Shown piece after piece: positions 25,651-34,630 of a stretch of DNA of 64,000 nt. The position numbers and the translations under genes were made by a program. Source of the stretch: Algibacter pectinivorans (GTDB lineage: Bacteria; Bacteroidota; Bacteroidia; Flavobacteriales; Flavobacteriaceae); contig NZ_FOMI01000002.1 in NCBI RefSeq assembly GCF_900112595.1, forward strand, positions 388,690-452,689, in the 5' to 3' direction. Within the stretch, counting starts at the first letter, position 1, and each line of letters starts with the position of its first letter. The notes under the pieces were generated by a model. It saw nothing but the letters and a program-made list of their open reading frames with translations. It did no database searches and had not been told where the DNA came from.

Positions 25651-27092
25651 TGTCAATAGATAAAAAAACGAAAATAGTAGCCACTCTAGGGCCCGCTACC
25701 AGTACCAAGGAAGTCTTAAAAGGAATGCTTGAACAAGGCGCTAACGTATTTAGAATTAACTTTTCGCATGCCGACTATAATGATGTAAAAGCGCGCGTAC
25801 AAATGATACGTGAGTTAAATGAAGAATATGGATTTACAGCAGCAATACTTGCCGATTTACAAGGTCCTAAACTTCGTGTTGGTGTTATGAAAGATGAGGT
25901 TGTTGTAAACCCAGGAGATGAGATTATTTTTGCTACCGGAGAGCGGTTTGAAGGTACAAAAGAGCGTGTTTACATGACTTATGATAGTTTTCCTCAAGAT
26001 GCAAAACCAGGAGAACGTATTCTTTTAGATGATGGGAAATTATTGTTTACGGTGGTTTCTACAGATGGAAAATCTGAAGTAAAGGCTAAAGTAGTACAAG
26101 GTGGACCGTTAAAATCTAAAAAAGGGGTAAACCTTCCTAATACAGATATATCACAACCTGCTTTAACAGAAAAAGATATTGAAGATGCTATTTTCGCTAT
26201 TAGTTTAGATGTAGATTGGATAGCACTTTCATTTGTGCGTCATGCAGAAGATTTAATGCAACTGCGCGATTTAATAGCAAAACATGGTGATCATAAAATT
26301 CCAATTATTGCTAAAATCGAAAAGCCGGAAGCTGTAGAGAATATCGATAAAATTGTTGCACATTGTGATGGTTTAATGGTAGCTCGTGGCGATCTAGGTG
26401 TAGAAGTTCCAGCAGAAGAAGTACCACTTATCCAAAAGCAATTGGTATTACGTGCAAAAAGAGCAAGAATTCCGGTAATTATTGCAACGCAAATGATGGA
26501 GACTATGATTGATAGTTTAACGCCAACACGAGCAGAAGTAAATGACGTTGCCAACTCGGTAATGGATGGTGCCGATGCTGTAATGTTATCTGGCGAAACA
26601 TCGGTAGGTCAATATCCTGTGCAAGTTATCAAGAAAATGGCCGACATTTTAAAAAATGTTGAAAATTCAAATTTAATTAAAGTACCTCAATTACCTCCAC
26701 ATATTCGTACTAACCGTTACATAACAAAATCAATCTGTTACCACGCGGCTAATATGGCAAACGAAATTAATGCGAAAGCCATTTCTACGTTAACAAATAG
26801 TGGATACACAGCATTTCAAATTTCGGCTTGGAGACCTTCATGTCATATCTTAGTGTTTACATCAAACCACCGTATTTTAACGCGTTTAAGCTTACTTTGG
26901 GGTGTTCGTGCATTCTATTACGATAAGTTTGTAAGTACCGATGAAACTATAGAAGATGTTAACGCAATAGCCTGTAAAAAAGGATACTTAAATGTTGGCG
27001 ATATGGTTATTAGTTTAGCTGCAATGCCAATGAAAGATAAAGGTATGGTAAACACGCTACGTGTTACAGAAATAGAAACTTGTAATTTATAG
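25650..27092 (+). CDS. pyk: pyruvate kinase
   Basis: A 480-residue glycolytic enzyme making ATP and pyruvate from phosphoenolpyruvate. It has the start KTKIVATLGPATS, Arg-Asn in VFRINFSHADY, the B domain (about 70-165), the catalytic lysine in PIIAKIEKPEAVENID (about 215-230), the metal-binding GLMVARGDLGVEVP, and the C-terminal domain (about 340-480). The length is normal. It is coupled to the preceding gene and ends before a dispersed repeat with a terminator. Confidence 0.96.
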   Translation: MSIDKKTKIVATLGPATSTKEVLKGMLEQGANVFRINFSHADYNDVKARVQMIRELNEEYGFTAAILADLQGPKLRVGVMKDEVVVNPGDEIIFATGERFEGTKERVYMTYDSFPQDAKPGERILLDDGKLLFTVVSTDGKSEVKAKVVQGGPLKSKKGVNLPNTDISQPALTEKDIEDAIFAISLDVDWIALSFVRHAEDLMQLRDLIAKHGDHKIPIIAKIEKPEAVENIDKIVAHCDGLMVARGDLGVEVPAEEVPLIQKQLVLRAKRARIPVIIATQMMETMIDSLTPTRAEVNDVANSVMDGADAVMLSGETSVGQYPVQVIKKMADILKNVENSNLIKVPQLPPHIRTNRYITKSICYHAANMANEINAKAISTLTNSGYTAFQISAWRPSCHILVFTSNHRILTRLSLLWGVRAFYYDKFVSTDETIEDVNAIACKKGYLNVGDMVISLAAMPMKDKGMVNTLRVTEIETCNL

Positions 27093-27105
27093 TAATATAT
27101 ATTTG

Positions 27106-27239
27106 GGCGCTTGCCTGCCAGTAGGCAGGTTAACCGAAATGGGTCGCGCTTTCCATTATAACTTTTAAATAAAAAAAAACTGCCGTAAAAGGCAGTTTTT
27201 TCTATTTAAACTGATGCCGTTTCAATCGCTAAGGCAGGT
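27106..27239. repeat. dispersed intergenic repeat, copy B, containing a terminator
   Basis: It begins GCCTGCCAGTAGGCAGGTTA, then GGGTCGCGCTTTCC, and ends GATGCCG, CAATCGCTAAGGCAGG; both ends match copy A at 16731-16856. The middle, different from copy A, is the pyk terminator hairpin. Confidence 0.7.
27175..27201 (+). terminator. pyk terminator
   Basis: AAAAACTGCC / GGCAGTTTTT is a perfect 10-bp stem with a GTAAAA loop and flanking A and T runs, so it can act in both directions. Confidence 0.85.
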
Positions 27240-27380
27240 GTTTGTTAGTTTATGGCTTAATTCGAAAAATTGTTTTGTTTTGGAAAAGGGTTTTTTAACG
27301 GTTTGTTAAATACAAACAGAATATGAAATCCCTAAGGATTTTCGTAAGCAAGCGCGAAATAGCAATAAAACATAAACGAT

Positions 27381-27390
27381 GTTATATGCC
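27381..27390. repeat. left inverted repeat flanking the DUF4238 gene
   Basis: GTTATATGCC here is mirrored by GGCATATAAT at 28244-28253, immediately outside the start codon of the gene. Confidence 0.5.
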
Positions 27391-27394
27391 GTAT

Positions 27395-28240
27395 TTATTC
27401 AATAAATGAGAATTCCATTCCAAGAATAGGATAATCATATGATTTTAAGTGTAATGTTTTATCATTGTAAGTACTATTCCTTTCAGGTCTTATTTTCATA
27501 TATTCTATAATCTTTGATAAAGATTCTTTTTCGAGCGGTTTATTTGAGTATACTTCTCGGTTGCAATTTCCAATTGTATAATTGTTAAGATAATCAATAT
27601 CCTGTTCGGTTACATTATTGCTTTTTAATTTAATAACTTGATTGCTCAAAGCAAGGAGAGAAATTTTTGGATTTATAGCTATATAAATTATCGCTGGGTT
27701 TTTTCCTTTTGCATTAAGTGTTAATGTTGGATTATCAGAAGTAATAAACCTTTCGTCTTTATTTCTTATAAGTAAACAAGTCCAGTTTTTTTCTATTAGT
27801 TTAAGAGACTCTTCATGTGTTTTTCCAATTTTATTGTTCATTATTGTTTTTGTCCAATAAGTTTCAATACAATTGTGATAGATTTCTATTCTTTCTTTTT
27901 CAGATAAATTTTCAAAGCATCTATTTCTTATTAAAAATTGGGAAGAATGGAGTAGAAATAAACAACTTAATATTTCAGGTTTAGGTCCTTTGTTTTCTAA
28001 TAATTCTTTAACCAATTTCGTCCACGCGTTTTCGAATTTTTGAAAGTATTCCTCTGCTTTGTTTGGATCTGTTTTTGAATAGAAATGTCTAGCGACTCCT
28101 GTTTTAGATGCCGAAGTAATTCTACTTCCATTTATGTCTGTAACGTATATTTTAGATTTTCTTCCATTAGGAATGTTATCCACACTCCAAAATTGAAGAT
28201 AAGTTGCAGGTACAAAATGTGGTTTTTTGGTTATATTCAT
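27395..28240 (-). CDS. DUF4238 domain-containing protein
   Basis: A 281-residue soluble protein. The start KKPHFVPATYLQFWS matches the DUF4238 opening pattern, followed by KIYVTDINGS and LLHSSQFLIRNR (about 100-113). The middle has WTCLLIRNKDERFITSDNPT (about 165-185), also typical. The family has no proven activity; its members are sporadic and often lie in variable or defence-rich regions. The gene is alone on its strand between pyk and a receptor locus and is tightly bounded by 10-bp inverted repeats, so a cassette-like acquisition is possible. Confidence 0.82.
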   Translation of the reverse strand: MNITKKPHFVPATYLQFWSVDNIPNGRKSKIYVTDINGSRITSASKTGVARHFYSKTDPNKAEEYFQKFENAWTKLVKELLENKGPKPEILSCLFLLHSSQFLIRNRCFENLSEKERIEIYHNCIETYWTKTIMNNKIGKTHEESLKLIEKNWTCLLIRNKDERFITSDNPTLTLNAKGKNPAIIYIAINPKISLLALSNQVIKLKSNNVTEQDIDYLNNYTIGNCNREVYSNKPLEKESLSKIIEYMKIRPERNSTYNDKTLHLKSYDYPILGMEFSFIE

Positions 28241-28243
28241 TTG

Positions 28244-28253
28244 GCATATAATG
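28244..28253. repeat. right inverted repeat flanking the DUF4238 gene
   Basis: GGCATATAAT matches the reverse complement of 27381-27390 in 9 of 10 positions and lies 3 bp upstream of the DUF4238 start codon. Confidence 0.5.
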
Positions 28254-28325
28254 TTTCACGGATGACGTTAAACAAATCTAGACAAATTTTCTGACAAATC
28301 CTGGTGTGCCAAATACCTTGTAAAC

Positions 28326-28358
28326 AAAAAAGGCAAGCTTTAAAAGCTCGCCTTTTTT
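28326..28358 (-). terminator. terminator of the receptor-lipoprotein operon
   Basis: AAAAAAGGC, a mismatch, AGCTT, loop TAA, then AAGCT, GCC and T6 form a long stem with flanking A and T runs. It is 24 bp after the lipoprotein stop on the minus strand. Confidence 0.85.
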
Positions 28359-28382
28359 ATAAATATATAAATAATTGCTTTA

Positions 28383-29750
28383 CTAGAACGTTCCAATAAA
28401 GTGGCTTCCCGTAATGTTTACTAACTCTGCACCTTTGGTTACATTTCCAGTTTCGGTATCTACAACATAAATATTACCATTTTGCCCTACTGGAGCTTGA
28501 GTTACGTAAATGTCGTTGTCTTGTACCACAAAACCTTGGTACTGGAACAAGTATAAATCTGTATTATCAGGAATACCATTAATTTTTACGGCTGTTTTAG
28601 CGTTTAAATCTACTAAAGCAAAAAAGCCTTGTGCACCGGCTACACCTTCGGCAGAACCATTATGACGGTAAGCTAACACAGCTTTTCCGTTTGCTGCTGG
28701 TCTCCATGCAAGAATATATGCACCTTCTACGCCTAAAGCATCGTCTAAATTAAAATCGTAAGTATCATCATATTGGTTATTGGCATCAATCTTTAAAATA
28801 TGAGACCCTTCAGGATCACTTTGGTTGGCTTGGTAAACGCTTCCGTTATACTCAAAAGAGTTAATACTTCTGTAACCATTAGTGTTTCCATGTCCTACAG
28901 TAGAGGTTATTACTTGAGGGTTTAATAACGACGGATAATCTAATACAATGGTTTTAGACCCTAAAATTTCGAAATCGCTGTCGCTTTCTGCAGTAGCAGG
29001 ATCCACCTTGCTTAAACGTGCTCCTATATAAAGTTTATCGCCAGCAGCGTTTAAAGTAGGCATATCAATTCTAGAAAAGTAGTAACCTTGTGCTTCTTCT
29101 TCAGCGCTTAATGGTACAACGTGCTCCTCGAAGTTATTTATTGCAGAGTTTACTAAATCTAAAGTTACTACACCTATTGTTGCTTCGGTATGGGTGTAGA
29201 AATCATCGGTTTCATCATCTGGAGTACCATTATCGTCAAATTGATGTTCTGTATCTACATAAACTGCAGCACCTGTATTATCGCCATCAAATAGCTTAAT
29301 CCATCTTGGAGCGGTACCAACGTATGGTGCAATACTAATTGCAGAACCAGTTTGTGTAAAGTTTTGTCCGCCTCCAACAGTGTATTTTGTATAATTTCCA
29401 CCAGTATCTCCAGCGTAGCTAATATTAAAAATAGTATTTCCATCTTCAGAAGATTGTAATCTTGCAGTTCTGTTTGATGGTGCTATAAAACCATTATCGA
29501 AAGCGTTAATTGAAATAGTAGGGTCTTTGGCATCTTCAGTACTTACCGAGTAAATTAATGTCCCTCCATTTCCATCTCCTGGATTGGTTCCCATTTTAGC
29601 TGCTGCAACCGTTATCCATCTAGAATTTGTTTGTTCTGGATTAGGGTCTGTAGTTCCACCATTATCGTCGTCGCTAGTACAAGCTGTAAAAAGTCCAATT
29701 GATATGGCTAAAAGCCCTAAGGTTTGGATATTTAAAAAATTACGTTTCAT
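28383..29750 (-). CDS. surface lipoprotein, DUF4374-like beta-propeller
   Basis: A 455-residue lipoprotein. The ATG at 29750 (MKRNFLN) is preferred; the longer frame adds 21 residues without signal character. The lipobox LFTACTSDDDNGG puts the lipid on about Cys24, and the acidic tail after Cys is the usual surface-export signal of Bacteroidota. The rest has repeated blades such as TLIYSVSTED, ILGSKTIVLDY, HILKIDANNQY and GNIYVVDTETGNV, in keeping with a DUF4374-type propeller. It follows a TonB receptor gene by 19 bp and should act as its outer partner in metal or siderophore uptake. Confidence 0.75.
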   Translation of the reverse strand: MKRNFLNIQTLGLLAISIGLFTACTSDDDNGGTTDPNPEQTNSRWITVAAAKMGTNPGDGNGGTLIYSVSTEDAKDPTISINAFDNGFIAPSNRTARLQSSEDGNTIFNISYAGDTGGNYTKYTVGGGQNFTQTGSAISIAPYVGTAPRWIKLFDGDNTGAAVYVDTEHQFDDNGTPDDETDDFYTHTEATIGVVTLDLVNSAINNFEEHVVPLSAEEEAQGYYFSRIDMPTLNAAGDKLYIGARLSKVDPATAESDSDFEILGSKTIVLDYPSLLNPQVITSTVGHGNTNGYRSINSFEYNGSVYQANQSDPEGSHILKIDANNQYDDTYDFNLDDALGVEGAYILAWRPAANGKAVLAYRHNGSAEGVAGAQGFFALVDLNAKTAVKINGIPDNTDLYLFQYQGFVVQDNDIYVTQAPVGQNGNIYVVDTETGNVTKGAELVNITGSHFIGTF

Positions 29751-29769
29751 TTGTGATTTATTTATTTGG

Positions 29770-32190
29770 TTAAAATTTATGAATTGAATAATTGAGTTTA
29801 AAGTAAAATGCACGTCCTGGTTTTTGTACAGATAGGTTATCGTAAACAGGCTTATCGAATATATTTTTAATGTCGAAACTAACCACTAATTGCTTGTTTG
29901 GAAAGGCATAACTAAGTCCGAAATCTTGAGCCAACTGTTCAGGAACTTTAAAAAAATCGTCGCCAACCGTATTACTACCTTGTTTCGGTGAGTATGAGAA
30001 ATCCTCTGTAAAATGAAATGAATAAAATAAATTTAAACGCGATTTTTGCTGAATTAAATTTTTGAACGAATAGCGTAAATTACCATTCATGGTCATAAAA
30101 GGCGTGTTGGGTACATCTATTTCGATGCCGCTATTTACAATGTTTAATTCGAATTTAGACACATTAAAATTAAGTGTAAAGTTTCGGTTATACGTATAAT
30201 TTAATTGGGCATCGATACCTTTAGAAGTTCCACTACCTTGATTTACATAGAGTATTAATTCGTCATCAATATTAAACGAGTTTTCAATAGGTAAGCCAAT
30301 TCTATCCTTAATATTTCTAGTAAACAGGTTGGTTGAAACCGTTAAGCCATGTTTATTAAAATTAAATTTACCAAAACGAAATCCTAAGTTGTAGTTGTTA
30401 CTTTGTTCTGGTTTAATACTTGGGTTGGCAACTACATTATCGCCATCGTTACCAAAAACTTCGGTTTCGTTTGGTAGTCGAATTGCTTTTTCTGCTGATG
30501 CCAATACGGTTAGTTTTGGAGTAATAGCATACGAGGTGGCAAAGCCATAACCATTAAATGTATTGTTACTGCTAACTATCTCGTCTACAACTGTACTATT
30601 CCCTTCCGAATCCGTTTCAATAGCAGGATCAATACTAGTTGTTTTTTGTTGGTAGTGTTTTCCGAATAGGCTGGCTTTAAACTTGTTTTCGAAGGCCGAT
30701 ATCTCGTAAGTTAAAGCGTAAATATTTTTATCGAAATTTCTAGTGCCTTTAAAGGTGTTTTCTAAATACGATTGTAAAGCATCGCTATCTTCTCTATCAA
30801 TACCGCTATACACATAGTTTACTAATACTTTGTGATGCTCATTAATTTCATAAGACACTCCGGTTCTAATAGAGGCTACATGACGTTTTATTTTAGCTAG
30901 CGTTGGGCCACCTTCTTGTTGCGAACCCCATGTGTATTCGTATTCGTCACCTCTAAAATCAATGGCGCGCTCACCATTCCAGCTGTAAGCTGCAGCAACG
31001 GTATCGTTAACGGCACGGTTTCTTTTGCCATAAACACCGTTAATATTTACATCTAGCCCTTCGGTAAAAAGGTCTTTCTTTTGGTAGGTTAAATTTGCTA
31101 GTAAAGCATCAGATTCTAAAAAACGACCTTTGTAAGGTGTAATGGTCATAAAAGCACCGTGTTGCACTTCTTTATAATCTTCTGAGGCATTAAATCCGAT
31201 TAAAAATTGATCGGCCCATTTTACATTGGTATACCCAATTTGTGCCATTCCGCCGGTAGAGCGATAAGTGTCGTTAAATCGTCTTGCTGTAATTGGAGTT
31301 TGTACACCGCCTAAGCCGGTAACAACTATGCTTCGTCCTGAAACTTTATAGTCGTTATCGGAATAATTGTTAAATAGAGAGCCCTTTACTGTAAAGCCAG
31401 ACTTATCAAACCGATATAAACCATTAATATGTGTTTGGACGGTGTTAAAAGAACCATAGGACACAGAGGCATTTAAATGGCTTCGAGTGCCTTTGTGGAG
31501 TACAATATTAATGGCGCCACCTAAGGCATCGTCTGCTAAATGTCCTGGAACTACACCTTTGTAAACCTCAATATCTTTAATCATTGAAGGTGGAATGCTG
31601 TTTAAGTTATAGGAGTTTCCATAAACAGATATAGGTATGCCATCTATAAATATACGTATTGCACTGCCCGACAAGCCATTTAAGCTGTAACTAACGCTAG
31701 AGCCTAAGCCACCATTTTGCCTAATTTTAACTCCGGCCGTGGCGTTTAGCAATTCGTTAGTTTGCATGTTTCTAAGACCAGCTTCTTTGGTTTTAATTAC
31801 ACTTACTGCAAAGCCTTGGGTTTCTTTTATTGTTTTATTAGATTTTCTAATTACTTGAACCTCGTCTAAATCTTGATAATCGGTTAATGTTAAGGTTGTG
31901 TGTATAGTTTTTTTATTCGCATCTAAAACCACCTTAATTTTTTTGGGTTTAGCATCAATAGAATAAATTTCTAAATGATACTCTCCAAAAGGAATAGTAT
32001 TAAATTTAAATTCGCCATCTATACCTGTTGCCGTTTCTTTTTTAAGCGTTTTGTTTTGGATAGTTACGTAGGCTCCAAGAACGGGTTCGTTATTATTAAA
32101 AGTAACAAGTCCTTCTAGTGTGCAATTCTGACTAAAAGTAATACTGCTAAGTAGCAGTAAAAGTAAAAATGGACTTTTGTTAAGAAACAT
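29770..32190 (-). CDS. TonB-dependent receptor (siderophore type)
   Basis: An 806-residue outer-membrane active transporter. It has a signal peptide (LLLLLLSSITFSQ, about 1-21), then a carboxypeptidase-regulatory-like domain (about 22-105; TLEGLVTFNNNEPVLGAYVT). The plug (about 118-225) contains LLNATAGVKIRQNGG, IDGIPISVYG and a receptor-typical IKDIEVYKGVVPGHLADDAL. A 22-strand barrel follows, with the final SIHKF. The presence of a lipoprotein partner and an iron-type palindrome at the promoter points to iron chelate uptake. The ligand cannot be told. Confidence 0.9.
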   Translation of the reverse strand: MFLNKSPFLLLLLLSSITFSQNCTLEGLVTFNNNEPVLGAYVTIQNKTLKKETATGIDGEFKFNTIPFGEYHLEIYSIDAKPKKIKVVLDANKKTIHTTLTLTDYQDLDEVQVIRKSNKTIKETQGFAVSVIKTKEAGLRNMQTNELLNATAGVKIRQNGGLGSSVSYSLNGLSGSAIRIFIDGIPISVYGNSYNLNSIPPSMIKDIEVYKGVVPGHLADDALGGAINIVLHKGTRSHLNASVSYGSFNTVQTHINGLYRFDKSGFTVKGSLFNNYSDNDYKVSGRSIVVTGLGGVQTPITARRFNDTYRSTGGMAQIGYTNVKWADQFLIGFNASEDYKEVQHGAFMTITPYKGRFLESDALLANLTYQKKDLFTEGLDVNINGVYGKRNRAVNDTVAAAYSWNGERAIDFRGDEYEYTWGSQQEGGPTLAKIKRHVASIRTGVSYEINEHHKVLVNYVYSGIDREDSDALQSYLENTFKGTRNFDKNIYALTYEISAFENKFKASLFGKHYQQKTTSIDPAIETDSEGNSTVVDEIVSSNNTFNGYGFATSYAITPKLTVLASAEKAIRLPNETEVFGNDGDNVVANPSIKPEQSNNYNLGFRFGKFNFNKHGLTVSTNLFTRNIKDRIGLPIENSFNIDDELILYVNQGSGTSKGIDAQLNYTYNRNFTLNFNVSKFELNIVNSGIEIDVPNTPFMTMNGNLRYSFKNLIQQKSRLNLFYSFHFTEDFSYSPKQGSNTVGDDFFKVPEQLAQDFGLSYAFPNKQLVVSFDIKNIFDKPVYDNLSVQKPGRAFYFKLNYSIHKF

Positions 32191-32205
32191 GGTTGTTTTT
32201 TTTTA

Positions 32206-32239
32206 CAAAAGTAGCCTTATTTAGATTTAGTCCAAATAA
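32206..32239 (-). promoter_or_regulatory. TonB receptor promoter with overlapping palindromic operator
   Basis: On the minus strand TTTG (32233-32236) and TACTTTTG (32206-32213) are 19 bp apart, a textbook promoter. A near-palindrome at 32217-32239 (TTATTTAGATT-T-AGTCCAAATAA, 9 of 11 pairs) fills the spacer and covers the -33 box. Iron-dependent repression by a Fur or DtxR-type protein is inferred. Confidence 0.75.
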
Positions 32240-32441
32240 AGATATAACATTTTCACATATCTAGTTTATAGTGTTAAAATTTTATTGATATCAAAATTTA
32301 TAATTATTTATTTTAAATAGTAATCAAAAAAATCTGTTATTTTTAATAATTCTAAATAGAAGAAATTGAATTTAAATTGCATTTTTAAGGTGATTTTCAT
32401 TAAAAAAATGAATTTTAACAGCGAAAAGGATTGTTTTTTGG

Positions 32442-33542
32442 CTAAAACTCGAATTTTAACTGGACACTCACACTTGCAGTTGGTTGTGGCTTTTCTTTTT
32501 TTTCTGTGTTTAAGCTAGACATAGAAATGCCCAACAGCCTAACAGAATTATTTAAAGTTTCTTGGTAGAGCAACTGTGTTGCTGTTTCTAAAATTACATC
32601 CTTATCACTTATGTAATATGGTAATGTTTTACTGCGTGTTTGTAATGTAAAATCGCTGTATTTTATTTTTAAGGTTACGGTTTTACCGGCCACTTTGCTT
32701 TTTAGTAACCTACGCGATACCTCTTCTGCAATTTGTTTTAGTTTGTCTAGCATAAATATTTCCGACGATAAATTTTCGCTAAACGTCCGTTCGGCAGCCA
32801 AACTTTTTCTAATTCTATCTGGTTTTACCTCGCTATCTTGAATACCTCTAACTATGTTATAATAGTATCGTCCAGATTTTCCGAAGTTTTTATCCAGATA
32901 TTCTAATGATTTGTTTTTTAAATCTAAACCCGTAAAAATGCCTTTTTGGTACATTTTTTCGGCCGTAACTTTGCCTACACCATAAAATTTTCGAATATCC
33001 AATTGTTCTAAAAACTCAATAACTTCCTCGGGATTTACCGTTTTTTGTCCGTTTGGTTTATTGTAATCGCTTGCTACCTTAGCAATAAATTTGTTAATTG
33101 AAATACCAGCAGAGGCTGTTAAACCCACTTCTTCAAAAATTCTAGTTCTAATCTCTTCAGCAATTTTCGAGGCACTTGGGTTTCCTTTTTTGTTTACAGT
33201 AACATCCAAATACGCTTCATCTAAAGATAGTGGTTCTACCAAATCGGTATAATCATGAAAAATTTTTCTAATTTTTTTAGATATTTCGGCGTACCGTTCA
33301 AAATTTGTTTTCACAAAAATAAGATGCGGACATAGTTTTATAGCCAATGAGCCAGACATCGCACTTTTTACTCCAAATTTTCTAGCCTCGTAACTCGCAG
33401 CACTAATAACACCGCGTTTTCCGCCACCACCCACGGCAATTGCTTTGCCTTTAAGTTCTGGGTTATCCAATTGCTCTACAGAGGCATAAAACGCATCCAT
33501 ATCAACATGAATAATTTTTCTTACTGGAAAATTGCTAGACAT
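32442..33542 (-). CDS. dinB: DNA polymerase IV
   Basis: A 366-residue Y-family translesion polymerase. It has HVDMDAFYASVEQ (about 12-24), the palm motif SLDEAYLDV (about 103-111), helix-hairpin-helix FYGVGKVTAEKM (about 190-202) and a little-finger domain to the end. The C-terminus LKFEF resembles a sliding-clamp-binding tail. It is divergent from the CYTH gene across 53 bp containing a palindrome. Expression after DNA damage is likely in the family. Confidence 0.95.
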   Translation of the reverse strand: MSSNFPVRKIIHVDMDAFYASVEQLDNPELKGKAIAVGGGGKRGVISAASYEARKFGVKSAMSGSLAIKLCPHLIFVKTNFERYAEISKKIRKIFHDYTDLVEPLSLDEAYLDVTVNKKGNPSASKIAEEIRTRIFEEVGLTASAGISINKFIAKVASDYNKPNGQKTVNPEEVIEFLEQLDIRKFYGVGKVTAEKMYQKGIFTGLDLKNKSLEYLDKNFGKSGRYYYNIVRGIQDSEVKPDRIRKSLAAERTFSENLSSEIFMLDKLKQIAEEVSRRLLKSKVAGKTVTLKIKYSDFTLQTRSKTLPYYISDKDVILETATQLLYQETLNNSVRLLGISMSSLNTEKKEKPQPTASVSVQLKFEF

Positions 33543-33553
33543 ACCGTAAATTT

Positions 33554-33568
33554 AGGCATTAAATGCCT
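33554..33568. promoter_or_regulatory. perfect palindrome between dinB and the CYTH gene
   Basis: AGGCATT-A-AATGCCT is a perfect 7-1-7 palindrome, 12 bp from the dinB start and 28 bp from the CYTH start, placed to control either gene. The binding protein is unknown. Confidence 0.5.
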
Positions 33569-33595
33569 GTTTATTAAAATAAGATTAGGATAAAA

Positions 33596-34084
33596 ATGAT
33601 AGAAATTGAACGTAAATTTTTGGTGACTTCAAATGCTTTTAAAACAGAGGCTTTTAAATCTACACGTATTATACAAGGATATTTAAATTCCAATAAGAAT
33701 AGAGCTGTTAGAGTACGGATTAAAGGTGAGCAAGGGTTTTTAACCATAAAAGGGGCCTCATCAAAAAATGGATTGTCCCGTTTTGAATGGGAAAAAGAAA
33801 TTCCCCGTAAAGAAGCTCAAGAATTGTTAAATTTGTGCGAACCTGGTGTTATTGATAAAACGCGTTACGAGGTAAAAGTAGGACCTCATATTTTTGAAGT
33901 TGATACGTTTTATGGCGATAATGAAGGTTTAATTATAGCCGAAGTCGAACTAAAAAACGAAAATGAAACTTTTGAAAAACCAAATTGGTTAGGCGAAGAG
34001 GTTTCTGGCCAAATAAAATATTATAACTCGCAGTTAAGTAACACCCCTTTTAACACGTGGGATACGTCCTGTAATAATTTATAA
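33596..34084 (+). CDS. CYTH domain protein (triphosphate tunnel metalloenzyme)
   Basis: A 162-residue protein with the ExExK signature (MIEIERKFLV), a basic lining (RAVRVRIKGEQGFLTIKG), KTRYEVKVG and FEVDTFYG then AEVELKNEN. Bacterial members of this tunnel fold hydrolyse inorganic triphosphate or related substrates. It starts an operon with a YciI-like lipoprotein and an EEP gene (gaps of 3 nt and overlap of 1). Confidence 0.88.
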   Translation: MIEIERKFLVTSNAFKTEAFKSTRIIQGYLNSNKNRAVRVRIKGEQGFLTIKGASSKNGLSRFEWEKEIPRKEAQELLNLCEPGVIDKTRYEVKVGPHIFEVDTFYGDNEGLIIAEVELKNENETFEKPNWLGEEVSGQIKYYNSQLSNTPFNTWDTSCNNL

Positions 34085-34087
34085 AAA

Positions 34088-34630
34088 ATGAAATTAATGA
34101 AAAGAATTCTAGTAATATTTACGCTTAGTTTCGTGCTATTTGCATGTAAAGACAATTCAGTAAAACCGGAAACAGAAGAGGTTGTTAATGAGGTTAGTAA
34201 TGTTATAAATGATGTTGCTGAAATAGAACCAGAAGTTCCGAAAACTATAAAGGAAATTAAGGAAGAACTTACGGCTAAAGGTTTTCAAATTTTCGATTAT
34301 GTAGATGAAGCCACTCAAGATACTATCATAATGCAGCAGTATTTTATGGCGTTTTTAAAAAAAGGTGCTATTCGTATGCAAAACGAAGAGGAATCTGCAA
34401 AACTCCAAAAACAACATTTGGCACATTTAAAAAAAATGTACCAGTTAGGTTATGCTGATATTTCTGGTCCTTTTGGTGATGATGGCGATATTCGCGGTAT
34501 AACCATTTACAATGTACCAACTTTAAAAATGGCCGATAGTTTAGCAAATTCAGATCCAATGGTTAAGGCCGGAAGATTAGTGATTGAAGTACACCCTTGG
34601 TGGGCCGCAAAAGGTTTTGAATTACGCTAA
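34088..34630 (+). CDS. lipoprotein with YciI-like domain
   Basis: A 180-residue lipoprotein: signal MKRILVIFTLSFVLFAC (the ATG at 34097 could also be the start) then a linker rich in Glu and Val (about 22-60). The C-terminal domain (about 75-175) has MAFLKKGAIRM, QHLAHLKKMYQLGYADISGP, NSDPMVKAGRL and a VIEVHPWW end, matching the YciI pattern of His, GP and DP. YciI domains are usually cytosolic, so one on a lipid anchor is notable. Its stop overlaps the next start by one base. Confidence 0.78.
   Translation: MKLMKRILVIFTLSFVLFACKDNSVKPETEEVVNEVSNVINDVAEIEPEVPKTIKEIKEELTAKGFQIFDYVDEATQDTIIMQQYFMAFLKKGAIRMQNEEESAKLQKQHLAHLKKMYQLGYADISGPFGDDGDIRGITIYNVPTLKMADSLANSDPMVKAGRLVIEVHPWWAAKGFELR

Noticed and set aside
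27295-27380. Classical integron attC site next to the DUF4238 gene
   Set aside because: No R'/R'' core sites or attC-type fold can be recognised; only the short inverted repeats stand out.
28085-28294. 69-residue plus-strand open frame opposite the DUF4238 gene
   Set aside because: It is antisense to a recognised protein domain and has no homology-like features.
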